64,000 nt of DNA from positions 8,047,188 through 8,111,187 of the forward strand of contig NW_004454182.1 of NCBI RefSeq assembly GCF_000283155.1. Reading direction: 5' to 3'. Position numbers and translations under genes: made by a program. The notes under the pieces were generated by a model. That model was not told where the DNA came from. It did not search any database and was given only the letters and a program-made list of their open reading frames with translations. Below, in pieces: positions 46,517-58,854 of this stretch. Numbering within the stretch: the first letter of the stretch is position 1; each line of letters starts with the position of its first letter. This stretch comes from Ceratotherium simum simum (taxonomy: Eukaryota; Chordata; Mammalia; Perissodactyla; Rhinocerotidae).

Positions 46517-49500
46517 AGCATGAGTTTCATTTTAAATAAATTTGAAGCTTCTCTGACAGCCACAATTCTACTAGTAAGTGATCTTTGGAATACTTTTCTT
46601 CTCACCAATAATAATTAGATATTCTCTCTCAGTAGCTATAGAGACAGGATGATAGCAAGAGTGTCTTCTCTAACAGAAGCACCTCTTTCATGTTTTTTTT
46701 TTTTACTTTCTGGGAAAAAAATCCTTATTGATCTTCTGTCTGGATGATTTATCTGTTGGTGTAAGTGGGGTATTAAACTCTCCAACTGTTATTGTATTGC
46801 TGTCTGTTTCTTCCTTTAGGTTTGTTAATATTTGCTTTATATATTTAGGTGCTCCTATGTTGGGTGCATAAATATTTACAAATGTTACATCCTCTTGTTG
46901 GATTGACCCCTTTATCATTATGTAACGCCCTTCTTTGTGTCTTATTACAATCTCTGTTTTAAAGTTTGTTTTGTTGGATATAAGTATAGCTACCCCAGCT
47001 TTCTTTTGGTTTTCATTTGCATGGAATATCTTTTCTATCCCTTTACTTTTAGTCTGTGTGTGCCCTTATGTCTGAAGTGAGTTTCATGTAGGTAGCTTAT
47101 GCATGAGTCTTGTTTTTTTAATCCACTCAGCCACTCTGTGTCATTTGATTGGAGCATTTACATTTAAAGTAATTATTGATAGGCATGTACTTATTGCTGT
47201 TTTGTTAATTGTTTTCTGGCTGTTTCGTAGTTCCTCTGTTCATTTCTACTTCTTTGATGACTTTCTTTAGTGTTATGCTTAGATTCCTTTCTCCTTGTCT
47301 TTTGTGTATCTACTATAGGTTTTTGCTTGTGTTTACCATGAGGCTTACATATAGCAACTTATATTTATAAGTCTATTTTAAGTTGATAACAACTTAAGTT
47401 TGAATGGTCTACATTTTTACTCCTCCCTCCTACATTTCATATTTTTGATGTCACATTTTACATATTTTTATCTTGTGTATCCCTTACCTAAGTAGTTATT
47501 TTTACTACTTTTGTCTTTTAACCTTCACATTAGCTTTATAAGTTATTAATCCACTATTTTTGCTATGTATTTACCTTTACCAGTGAAATTTATACTTTCA
47601 TATGTTTTCTTGCTACTAATTAGCACCCAATTTTTCCAGCTTTAAGAAGTCCCTTTAACATTTCTTGTAAGGCTGATTTAGTGGTGATGAACTCCTATAG
47701 CTTTTGCTTGTCTGGAAGACTCTTTATCTATCCTTGAGTTATGAATGATAACTTTGCTGGATAGAGTATTCTTGGTTGGAAGTTTTCTTCTTTCAGCACT
47801 TTGAATGCATCATGTCACTCCCTTCTGGCCTGCAACGTTTCTGCTAAAGAATCTGCTGATTGTCTTATGGGGATTCCTTTGTATGTAACAAGTTGTTTTT
47901 CTCTTGCTGCTTTTAAGATTCTTTAACTTTTGACATTTATAATGTATCTTGGTGTGGGTCTCTTTGGATTCATTTTGTTTGCAGCCCTCTGGGCTTCCTG
48001 CATCTATATGTCTATTTCCTTCCCCAGGTTAGGAAAGTTTTCACCCATTATTTTTTCAAATAAATTTTCTGCCCCTTTCTCTCTTCTTTTTCTGGGTCTC
48101 CTATAATGCAAATGTTAGTCTGCTTGATGTTGTCCCAGAAGTCCCTTAAGGTATCTTCACTTTTTAAAATTCTTTTCTCTTTTTGCTGCCCTGTTTGGGT
48201 AAGTTCCTCTGCCCTGTCTTCAGGTTCACTGATCCTCTCTTCTGCTTCAAACCCCTCTGGTGTATTTTTCAGTTCAGTTACTGTATTCTTCAGCTCTGTG
48301 ACTTCTGTTTGGTAGTTTCTTATATTTTCTACCTCTTTGTTGAAGTTCTCAGTATATTTCAGTGAACATCTTTATGACCATTATCTTGAGATCTTTATCA
48401 GGTAAATTACTTATCTCTTTTTCATTGAAGTTTTTTTTTTCTGACGTTTTATCTTGGTCTTTGTTTGGAACATATTTCTTTGTTTCTTTAATTTGTTTGA
48501 TTCTTTGTGTTGGTTTCTATGCATTAGATGAAACAGCCACCTTTCCCGCTCTTAAAAGGTTGGCTTGTGTAGGAGATGAACTTCATTGTTCAATTCTGCC
48601 TTAGCTCTTGGTTGTCTCTCAAACCTTTGTGATTGTGCAAGCAGCCTGTTTTATTTTTAATAGCTCCCAGTAGTTGAGACTATGCCAAGACTGGTCATTA
48701 TCTCAAAGGAGATCTCTGTTAGCACTTAGATTCATGCTAATTAGAAGCTAAACCCTCAGGCAGCAGCTTTTAAAGAATGCAAATATATACAGTCCCCAGG
48801 GCTGCAAGTGTAAGCCTTGATGGCCACCAGAGCCAGGTGATCTGGAGGTATCCCTTGGGCAGCAGTCACAAAAATCAGGGCTCCAGACGAGTGTATAAGC
48901 TCCTTTCTGGGAGAAACCAGTGAGCTGTATTGAGGTAGAGGGAGATTGCAAAGAGAGCATCCCTTGGCCTACATTCCCTGAGAGCAGCTCCGTGTGCAAA
49001 ACCTGAATCCTACCCTTAAGGCCAAAGCTCCAGGACAAGCAAGTAGGCCTCTTTCATAGAAAGGCTGCAGGTGTGTTTCAGTCTGCTGTCTGTGCAGTGC
49101 CCTAGGGGTGGTAGCCTGCCAAGAACTGTCTCTCTGTTTGTTACAGCCCTGTTGGACCCAGGAACTCAAGCACCCCTGGCCTCTAGACCCAGACGATCAA
49201 GTGGTATCCCCTCAGTGGCAGCTGCAAAAATTGCGTCACAACTTGTAAAAACTGGGGTACCGGACATGTGTAGAAGCTCCTCTCTGGGAGATACTGGTGC
49301 TCTGGAGCACAGCAGAGGGAGAGTATGAAGGTGGTGCCCACTGGCTGGAGCAAGGCAGAGGGGAGTGCAAAGATTGCAGCCGCTGAAAAAAGGAAAAAGA
49401 AAATAAAAAAGATAGCACCTGGCAGTTTAGCAAGCAGGAGATCATGGAAGCTGGCACCCACTGATTGGAGCCTAAATCTTTAGGCTTTAGTTGCCATTTG

Positions 49501-52500
49501 GCAACTGCCCGAAAAGAAAAAAAAGACGGCACCTGCCAGCTTTAGCAAGGCAGAGGGAGAGCAGGAAGATGGCGCCTACCAGCCTCTGTCCCTGGAGAGT
49601 ATCCTAGCAGGAGCCCTGGCCTATCAGACTAATGCTTTAAAATTAGCAAGTGAGTCTCTTTCACATAAAGTCTGGGTGCTTTTTAAAGGGCTGCTTCTGT
49701 GTTGGGCTCTGGGGTCGGTGAGTGTGCACACGAGCCCTTTATGAGCTGTTCCTCAGTTTGCCACAGCCCAGCTGGTCTTGTGGGTATGAGCCCAGTTGGT
49801 CTTCAAAGCCAGATGTTTTGGGGGTTCGTCTCTCAGATGCCACTCTTAAAAGTTGGTGCCCAGTGTGGGGTGCAAACTCTTTGCTCCTCAGGAAGAAGCT
49901 CCAGGTTCTGAGTTCCCTCCCGATTGTGGGTTGCTGTGCGGGGGCGAGGTTTATGGCAAGATGGTCTCAGCCTTTTTTACCCGCTTCTGTGTGGTTTCTC
50001 TCTCGTTTGCCCAATGTGGATGGGTTGCTCCACCAGTTTTCAGTTTTTTTTCACAGGAAGTTTTTCCGTATATAGTTGTAGATTCAGTGTGTCCCTGGAA
50101 GGTGGTGACTTTAGGATCTTCCTACGTTGCCATCTTGAGCCAGAACCAATTGTTTCTTCTAATAATGCTATACAAATTAATTTAGTATGTGCTGACTATA
50201 AAAATAAGTCATTGAGGGCCGGCCCCGTGGCTTAGCGGGTAAGTGCTCGTGCTCCGCTGCTGGTGGCCTGGGTTCGGATCCCGGGCACGCACCAACACAC
50301 CACTTCTCCGGCCATGCTGAGGCCGCGTCCCACATACAGCAACTAGAAGGATATGCAACTATGACGTACAACTATCTACTGGGGCTTTGGGGGAAAATAA
50401 ATAAATAAAATTATTAAAAACAAAAAAAGTCACTGAAAACGTGTTCATTTTGTTTTATTAATTTTTGATATAGGAGTTTATACAAGAAATAGAAACTTTC
50501 GTCTATATAAATCATCAAAAATAGGAAAGCATGTGGCTTTGGAGGTCGCTGAAGATAACAGATTTTCTCCTACACAGTCAACGAATATTTCTGAAGAATA
50601 TCAGTATTTCCTCTCTTCTTTGGTCAGCAATGTCAGGTATATGGTACCAGAATTAAACCATTGTGTATTCATGAATATTTATTAAGCAGTGAATGGCATT
50701 GTATAGTACTAAAATGAGAATTGTGTAAACTCATTCTTCCTTAAGAAAAAGAAAGTCAGTTCTTGGGGTTGGCCCAGTAGCTTAGCGGTTAACTTCGTTT
50801 GCTCTGCTTTTGCGGCCCAGAGTTCGCAGGTTTGAATCCCAGGCACGGACCTGTGCGTCGCTCATCAAGGCATGCTATGGCAGCATCCCACATACAAAAT
50901 GGAGGAAGATGGGCACAGATGTTAGCTCACGGCCAGTATTCCTCACCAAAAAAAAAAGAAAGTCAGTTCTTTAAATTTTAGATAAACTGTTCTCTTTTGT
51001 CCATTAACTGAAAAATGATAGTAAAAGTTCTTTTTTAACCACTTAGTCTTCTCTTTATATCCTTTTACAGTTACATTTTATATATTTTCCAGTTTTTCTA
51101 AAATGATTATCACTTCTGTAAAGAAGAAAATAAAAACTACTTGTATTGCATTGGGAAACATCTCATTTTCTTTTCATATGTGCACTTACATACATATAAT
51201 TTATATAGCTCGTTCCTTCAAAAAATATTTCTTTAAATCATTATTTATATGGTTATGTCACCTGTTTGATCCACTCAACATTACATCATTAATATTTGCC
51301 AAGTTAATAACTTGCTAACAGTGAACTGTAAGTAAAACTTTTAATGCCTATATAACTTTCCATTATATTGATATACTCTAATTTTTTGTAAGTTCTATTA
51401 TTGAACTTTTAGATTTTCATGTTTTGGTCATTTTTAAAAAGTGTGAAAGACATCTTTCACAGAAATATTTACCTGCATTCCCTTTCATTCTGGGCTGGCA
51501 ATTTTTGTTTAGTCTAAACCATGTGATTAAGGATCAGACTAAATTGCCTTGCTAAATTAACTTGCTCTAATTCTTCTCCCTCTGACTTCCCTAAATATAA
51601 TTTTAATGAGAAATTTCATAGAAATGAATTTTAATAAAAATATTTAGAATGCATTTCTCTAGGGAAAGTTATATCTGGATGTCCACTTGGCAGCGGTTGG
51701 TTACCCAGGAGCGTGGGAAGATGCGTTGTTTGTCTTCCTATATTTCTGGACTTTTTTATTTCTTTCATAACATATCTCAGAAGTAACATCAAAGTCTTAG
51801 TTTCCTTACCTTTATTTATTTATTTATTTTTTTGTGAGGAAGATCAGCCCTGAGCTAACATCCATGCCAATCCTCCTCTTTTTTTGCTCAGGAAGACTGG
51901 CCCTGGGCTAACATCCGTGCCTGTCTTCCTCTACTTTATATGGGATGCCGCCACAGCATGGCCTGACAAGCTGTAAGTTGGTGCGTACCTGGGATCCGAA
52001 CCCGGGCCACCAGCATCAGAGTGCACGCACTTAACCGCTACGCCACAGGGCCGGCCCCTCCTTACCTTTAAAATGGAAATAATATCAACACCTATCTTCG
52101 GGAGTTGTGAAGATTAAGTAAGTTAAAGCTGTACATGTAAGACATTTACAGCAGTGCCTGGCACGTGGTCTTTGTTCTGTAAACATTAGTTGTTAGTAGT
52201 AGTCGTCTCTGAGATTCTAGAAGTAGTATGGTAGTAGTGTAAAAATTATAAATTATATGACTGTTGCTGCGTACTATGTTGACATCAGAATAAGATCACG
52301 TTCTATAACGTATGGGAAAAGCAACACAGTTGGCCTGTAGTACAGCCTCAAGTACAGGTAGTCTCCCGATTCCCAAATCCCATTTCTTCTGTAGTTTCAA
52401 TGTAATTTCACAGAAGTGGAGAGTTCTTCTACTCAATAGGGTTACCTTAACTGTCTTTTGTGTATCCTAGTAAATTATCAGGTATTTTTCTTCCTGAAAT

Positions 52501-55500
52501 AAAGGCTAAATTCTTTATGGTTATGAATATATCTTTTCTTTCAGTTAATTTGAATCCATTTTCCCCATTACTTTCATCCCTCTTTTCTTCTGTCTTCCTA
52601 TTATTCACACTTTTTAAATTATTGTAACAAACGTTTCAAAAGCTCTGTATGTTTGGGGACTAGATTTATACTTTATTCTGTAGCTTCAGCTGTCCTAGAG
52701 TCCTCTGATGCACTTTATAGTTTAGGAAAGTTATTTTAAATGTTCACCAAACTACTCTTTTTCATATGGGTAGGGTTGGTGCTTTTGTAGGCAAATGTGG
52801 CATAAATGTCCTAAAACAATTAGCTGTTGAACAAAGGATTTTAATATGGAACTATTTGAAATTCATTTTTTCTGTAGCCGTGTCTCTTTTTATTTATTTT
52901 TATTGATTTATTTATTTTATTTTATTTATTTATTTTTTTTGAGGAAGATCAGCCCTGAGCTAACATCCGTGCTAATCCTCCTCTTTTTGCTGAGGAAGAC
53001 CGGCCCTGAGCTAACATCTATTGCCAATCCTCCTTTTTTCTCCCCAAAGACCCAGTAGATAGTTGTATATAATAGTTGCACATCCTTCTAGTTGCTGTAT
53101 GTGGGACGCGGCCTCAGCATGGCCAGAGAAGCGGTGCGTTGGTGCGCGCCCGGGATCCGAACCTGGGCCGCCAGTAGCGGAGCGCGAGTACTTAACCGCT
53201 AAGCCACGGGGCAAGCCCAAGCCATGTCTCTTTAATTCTAATATAATGTTACTATGTTGTACATATTTTCTTCTTCAGATTCTCAGATACTTTACGAATT
53301 CTTACATGTGACACATTTCAGAATGAACAAAAACGAGTCGAGGATTTTAATGGTACCAGCACTTCAGGTAATTTTAAGAAAACAATTTCCTATGAAAATT
53401 TAAGGATACAAAATTTATTTTATTTTAAAGCTGATTCACAAATTTTCATTTTATGATGTTTTTGAAAAAAATACAAAAATAACCTAGATTGTTTGTATAA
53501 ATAAACACATATTAAAATAAAAAAAACTAAAAGTTTTCTTCACCCCTCTGTCCACAATCAAAGATGGGTAACCACTGTTAATAGTTTCCTATTTAACCCA
53601 GCAGAGCTTTTCCTGTATTTCCTATATGTGGAGAGCTTCCTTATTCTTTTAACGGCTGCATAGCTTTTCATGAAATCTGTATGTCCTTCATTTCTATACG
53701 GAAGAACAGATATGTTTTTTCTAAGATTTCAGACATAAACTCTCCAGTAAACATTTTTATACACATATTTTGGGCTATAATTGTTTATAATAGTGAAAAA
53801 CTGAAAACATTCTAAAGGTACAACAAAATGGGATTGGTTACATTGATTACATCAAAATACTCTGTAGCCGTTTAAGTTTATAAAGCCTGTATAAGATGGA
53901 AAACGTTCATTTATGATGTTAAGAGAAAAGGTAGACTCTAAAATTATATGTGAAGTGTGATCACAAGTTTTATTAAAAAATATGGATAACATATATTCTT
54001 ATATGTGTTTCTTCTAGATGTTTAACAGTTATTTCTAGACATTGATTTGAAGTTTATTTCTCTCATTTCTGCTTTAATATATTTTCCAAAATTTCTCCAA
54101 TTATGCATATTACTTTTGTAAGTGAAATATGGGCTTTCAGAAAACTAGATTATTCTGTATTTAGAAATTAAATGAGATTTTAAATAAATTATTCTAAATT
54201 ATTCCAGTAGATTCTTAGATACAAAATATAACTGAATTGTCAGTGCCCTACAGCTAAAGACCACATGTGTAGTGAGCAAGCTGAGTTTATCACTGGCAGC
54301 AGCGATGGAGAACGCACACCATAGGGAACCGTGGGGCATCACAGTGAAAGGGTGTTAGGAATAACTTACAGGATTAAGGCTTGGGTTAGGTGCTTTTGAG
54401 GAGTGTCCAAGGAAGCGTGGCTTTGTTCTGAACTGTGTGCTGTCAGCGACAATTCAATATTTGAATATGTTGATAAATCTTATCTAGAAAGAAGGCAGAC
54501 TGCAGACCGACTAAAACTATATAGTTAGTAAAGAAGGAACAGTTACTTATATTAGACAGGATGGGGGTGGTTGGTCATTTTTGTGGTCTGGAAAATGTTC
54601 CTGTTTTGTCTGTGCTCACACATGATTACAGAGTGGTCTTGTTTTTGTCTTGAACCGTCATGGCCACAGAGTCATCTTATCTGATGTTGAAGTTCTGTGG
54701 AATGGTTTATGATTAACAGGAGAACACAGGGCTGAGCTGTGAGTGCCCGGCCAGCTTATAGCAACACCAAAGCCTAACTGATAATAATAGGCCAGCTCCT
54801 GGATGTAAGGGGCTGCCTTTCTCTTTATCAGAGTGAAGAAAGCAATTGAAATGATTATAAATGCTTTTCAAGAAAATTAGTTAATATTTGACCTGAGAGG
54901 TTTGAATCTTCCTGCTTCCTTGTAGGTGAATAAGAATCCATGTTACTAGACTTATTGTGGTGATCGTTCTGCAATATATACAAATAGCAAATCATTATGT
55001 TGTACACCTGAAACTAATATAATTTATGTCAATTATACCTCAATTAAAAAAAAATAAGAATCCATGACTGGATGAAAGGCAAATTGCCAAAAAGGAAAAA
55101 TATCTGGAGGGTTGCAAATTGTATTAAACAACAACTTAAATCAAGATTTAACTCCTCACCTTTTAGCCATTATAATTTGTAATTAACTTTTCTCTCTGTT
55201 GCAGTAGAAAGAATTGAAGGTTTTCAGTGTTCACCCTACCCTGAAATTGATCAATTTGTTCTTTCTTTGGTGAATAAAAATGGAATTAAAGGAGGTAAAG
55301 ATAATCTTATTCTTTATTAACTGTTATATGATAGAGTAAAAATACCTTTAGAAATATTATTTGCATTTTAGGAATTCGGCGTTGGAACTACTTTTTCCTA
55401 GAAGAATTATTGGTGTATGATATTTGTAAATATCGCTGGTGTGAAAACATTGGAAGAGCTCACAAGAGTAACAATATCATGTAAGTAATATTGCTTATTA

Positions 55501-58500
55501 ATGAATTCTATGTATTTAACCAATACTATGTTTTAAATATTTATAATTTTTAAATAAATTTGAGAATATAAAGATGATTTTGTCTTTTTGATAAATTTAG
55601 TTGTAATTCAATTTATGTCATTTTTGGTTCGTGTTTTACAGTCTTTAATTTGAATATCTTAATTATTACCTTTTTCTAGCACATATTATCTCTATTTGTA
55701 CTTTATTTGGTAAAGTAATCTAGATAGTATAGTCTGGAGAAGACTAGGGTAGACTTGAGTAGGGCTAGAAGGAAGCTAGAGGCGGTGGAGAGGTGGATGA
55801 GCAGTGATGATGGAGGTATGTTTCTCCTTTGTGGCCCCTGGCCTTTGGCACCTCGTGGAGTCTAAATCGAAACTGAGCAAACCTGGGCAAGAAGGAAACT
55901 ACTCAGTGTTAGGCGTTGGAGTTAAGGCTATGTTGACATGTTCAAGACAAAGAACGGTATGGAAGGGAACCAATAGTTATTGAATGCTTGCTGTATATGC
56001 CAGGCCCTGTGTTAGGAGTTTTCTTTAAAATGCCCCTGGCAAAAGGAGAAGTAAAGGATGAAGTAAAACCAGAAATAGAATTTTAAATAATATAAAGATA
56101 TGGTTAGAATAGGGATAAAATACAAACTTAGTAGTTATCAGTTATGGGAAATTTTGCTGTTTTATATTTAATGTCAAAGCTGAGACTTCTGTACATCAGG
56201 CATAACCAGCGCATGTGCCAGACATGAGAAGATGCTCATGAAACTTGCTAGAAAGCTGGAAAACATGTTGGGTAGCATGATTCAGTGCTATACTTACATA
56301 TAGATTAATTCAGTTTAAAAAAAAAACTTCAAAAACTAAAGGTTTAGTACACAAAACTATAACATAGAAAAACACAAAGGAAAAGATCCCCCATAGTCAC
56401 AGAACCAGTAATAACTACAGTTATGATTTTGGTGTGTCTTTCTAGTTTCTTTCCTATGCATGTAACTTTACAATGATCATCTTTTAACTTTTCGAGATTC
56501 TCAAGTTGCGATATATTTCTTTCTGAAGAATTACCGGGTTGTATTATGTATCCATAATCTATTCTTTTTCTTAACTGTAAAATATATTGTACATATAAAA
56601 GAGTGTATGTAATGTATATATACATTTTAAAGACTAACACTAGAATGACCACTTGTCATATCTGCTACCCCCCTTAAGAAAGAGAACTTGATCAGACCTC
56701 AGAAGCACCTTGTGGGCCCAACCCCAATTTCTTCTTCTCTGGCCCTCAGAGATAATAGCTATTATCCTGGATTTGTGTTAATCTTAGCTTTTCTTTATGG
56801 TTTTTTCCATATATATTTGTATCCCCAAACAATATATTGTTTCATTTTATATATTTTTGAATCTTATGTAAATTGCATCCTTTGACTTGCCTTTTGGTCA
56901 ACACTATTTGTGAGGTTCATCCGTATTACAGCATGTGGCTGTAGCTTCCTCTTTTTTCTTTATTGTATAGTATGCCTTTATATAACTATACATATGCCAG
57001 TTTATCTGTTGTCCTACTATGGACATTTGGCTTACTGTTATGAACAGTGAAGCTACAGATATTCTTGTATGTATTTCCTAGTGCACATATGCAAGAGTTT
57101 CTCAAAGGATATATCTAAAAGTAGAATTTCTGTGTCATGGAATGTGCACATGCTTTACTAGATAATAAATTATTTTCCCAAATGGTCATGCTAACTTATA
57201 CTCCTACCAGCGGTGTTTTCAGATTTCCTGCTGCTCCGTATTTTCACCAAGACTTTGGTATTGTTAGGTTTTGAAAATTTGTTTTGCTAATCTGTGGGTA
57301 TAAAAAGATTTGTAGTTTTCATCTGAATTTCTCTGATTACTAATGAATTTGAGGATTGGATTGTCCAACCTCACTCATACGAATCAGAGATCTTACCCGA
57401 TGTCAAGCCTTACTAATAATTTTAAAGGTACAAGGAGTCAGAAGGCACAGGTGAAGCAGAGTGAGGGCTGAGGCATCTGGCAGGGTTGGCGCCCCCGGGC
57501 CTTCTGCAGTGGACACTCTCTTGACCCAGGGTGAAAGCCGAGGCAGAAGTGAGCAGTCACCGCACAGAGCAGGGAGCACTGAGGTTATGAAACATCTGCA
57601 TTTTATACTCATATAGTTAGATAGCATGTGTGACATTTCCAGGGAACCGTGCCTCATAAATAAATAGACTCTAGGTTTATTTCCTATAGGCAGAAATCAG
57701 AAACATCCTGCAAAGAGCATTCTGTAGCTAAGGACACTCCCCCTAGCAAATACCATCGGCCCAGAGGTTCCCAGGCTTTCTCGGTTCATGTAGCCCTTAG
57801 TATCTTAGTAATTTTTTCACATTGTTGTGAGGCCAAAAGAAATACCTAATGTTCTGTTTATTAATTAGTTTCAAACACCTTAATAAGTGTTTATGTTCTA
57901 ACAATTTAGTAGCTCTTTGAAAAAACAATATTCATAAATTGAAAGAAAATAATATTTTTATTTCATTCTTTTTTTATTTAGGTGTAATTGACATATAACA
58001 TTATATTAGTTTCAGATGTACAACATAATGATTTGATGTTTGTATATATTGTGAAATGATCACCACAATAAGTCTAGTTAACATCTGTCACCATACATAG
58101 TTGCAAAATTTTTTTTCTTGTGATGAGAACTTTTAAGATTTACTCTCTTAGCAACCTTCCACTAGGCAATACAATATTATTAACTATAGTCATCACACTG
58201 TACATTATACCCCCATGACTTATTTATTTTCTAACTGGAAGCTTGTACCTTTTGACCCTTCTTAATACAGTTACTTATTAATGGAATGTGTCCTTTTGAG
58301 CACTGCATAACCTCTTAAACCTTGGAATCAAATTGGACACTGCTGTCCCCACCGTCATGTCTCGTTCCACATTGATGTTTATGGTACTTTTTATCAAAGC
58401 TCTACCAAAAAACCCCCAGCTCTACAAAGGTAGGACATCACTGAAAGGAATGAAAGGTGATGTAATATTGAAGTCATGAACTGCAAGCAAGTAGTTTGTG

Positions 58501-58820
58501 GGGTGCTTGACAGAGGTCAAGTATCACTGTGTTTCTCTGGGAAGATGTCACGGTCCTACATGTCCTGGGGTACTTTGGTAGACAGTGGGGATCTGCAGCA
58601 TCAGTCTGTTTATTAGTAAATCTATTATTGGAATGTTTATGAGGCGACTAGACTGAGTCACCTGCATTTTTCTCTCCTGGGTACGTGTCCCACTGCCGCA
58701 AGGAACGTTAGCCTTTTATGTTTCCTTTTCTGTGAAATGTGGGAAGATTTTAAGCTACTTAATCAAATTTTTAGAATTTTATTTTTTATGGTTATAGGAT
58801 TGTCTAAGTTTTCTGTAATG

Positions 58821-58854
<34 letters not shown>

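Larger units (their letters stand above)
43200..47240 (-). pseudogene. L1 ORF2 remnant (endonuclease and reverse transcriptase)
   Basis: The endonuclease part shows an ETHF-like motif near 47085 and IYAPN near 46860. The reverse transcriptase part shows SSGPD (about 45395), [12 protein letters not shown] (motif A, 44984-45020) and a FADD motif at about 44720. The FADD is out of frame with the part before it. The C-terminal part reads in 43862-44209 and 43197-43544. Frame breaks, an ERE at 44247 and a foreign segment near 46290-46715 destroy it. Confidence 0.88.
42091..50146 (-). mobile_element. Nearly full-length, inactive L1 retrotransposon
   Basis: Reads on the minus strand from a GC-rich 5' UTR (50146 to about 48650) through ORF1 (about 48500-47640) and ORF2 (about 47240-43200) to a 3' UTR and A-rich end at 42091. 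Many stops and frame breaks make it inactive. It lies antisense within PRIMPOL intron 6. Two EREs and a roughly 430-base foreign segment lie inside, leaving about 7 kb of L1. The family name (an equine L1 of moderate age) is not certain. Confidence 0.9.
39232..50473 (+). other. PRIMPOL intron 6 (11.2 kb), mostly antisense LINE
   Basis: The largest intron seen. The stretch 39240-40520 has no repeat I can name. From about 40530 to 50150 it is nearly all minus-strand L1 and LTR-type repeat, with two ERE copies inside the L1 and one more (50216-50421) just before the next exon. Confidence 0.85.
50637..53278 (+). other. PRIMPOL intron 7
   Basis: A 2.6 kb GT-AG intron. It contains three ERE copies (50765, 51815, 52890), an old minus-strand L1-like piece at about 51230-51480, and a MIR split by the middle ERE. 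The remainder (52200-52860) is unassigned. Confidence 0.75.

Noticed and set aside
48106..50235. Plus-strand ORFs of 60-117 residues
   Set aside because: They are shadows on the reverse strand of the L1 5' UTR and ORF1.
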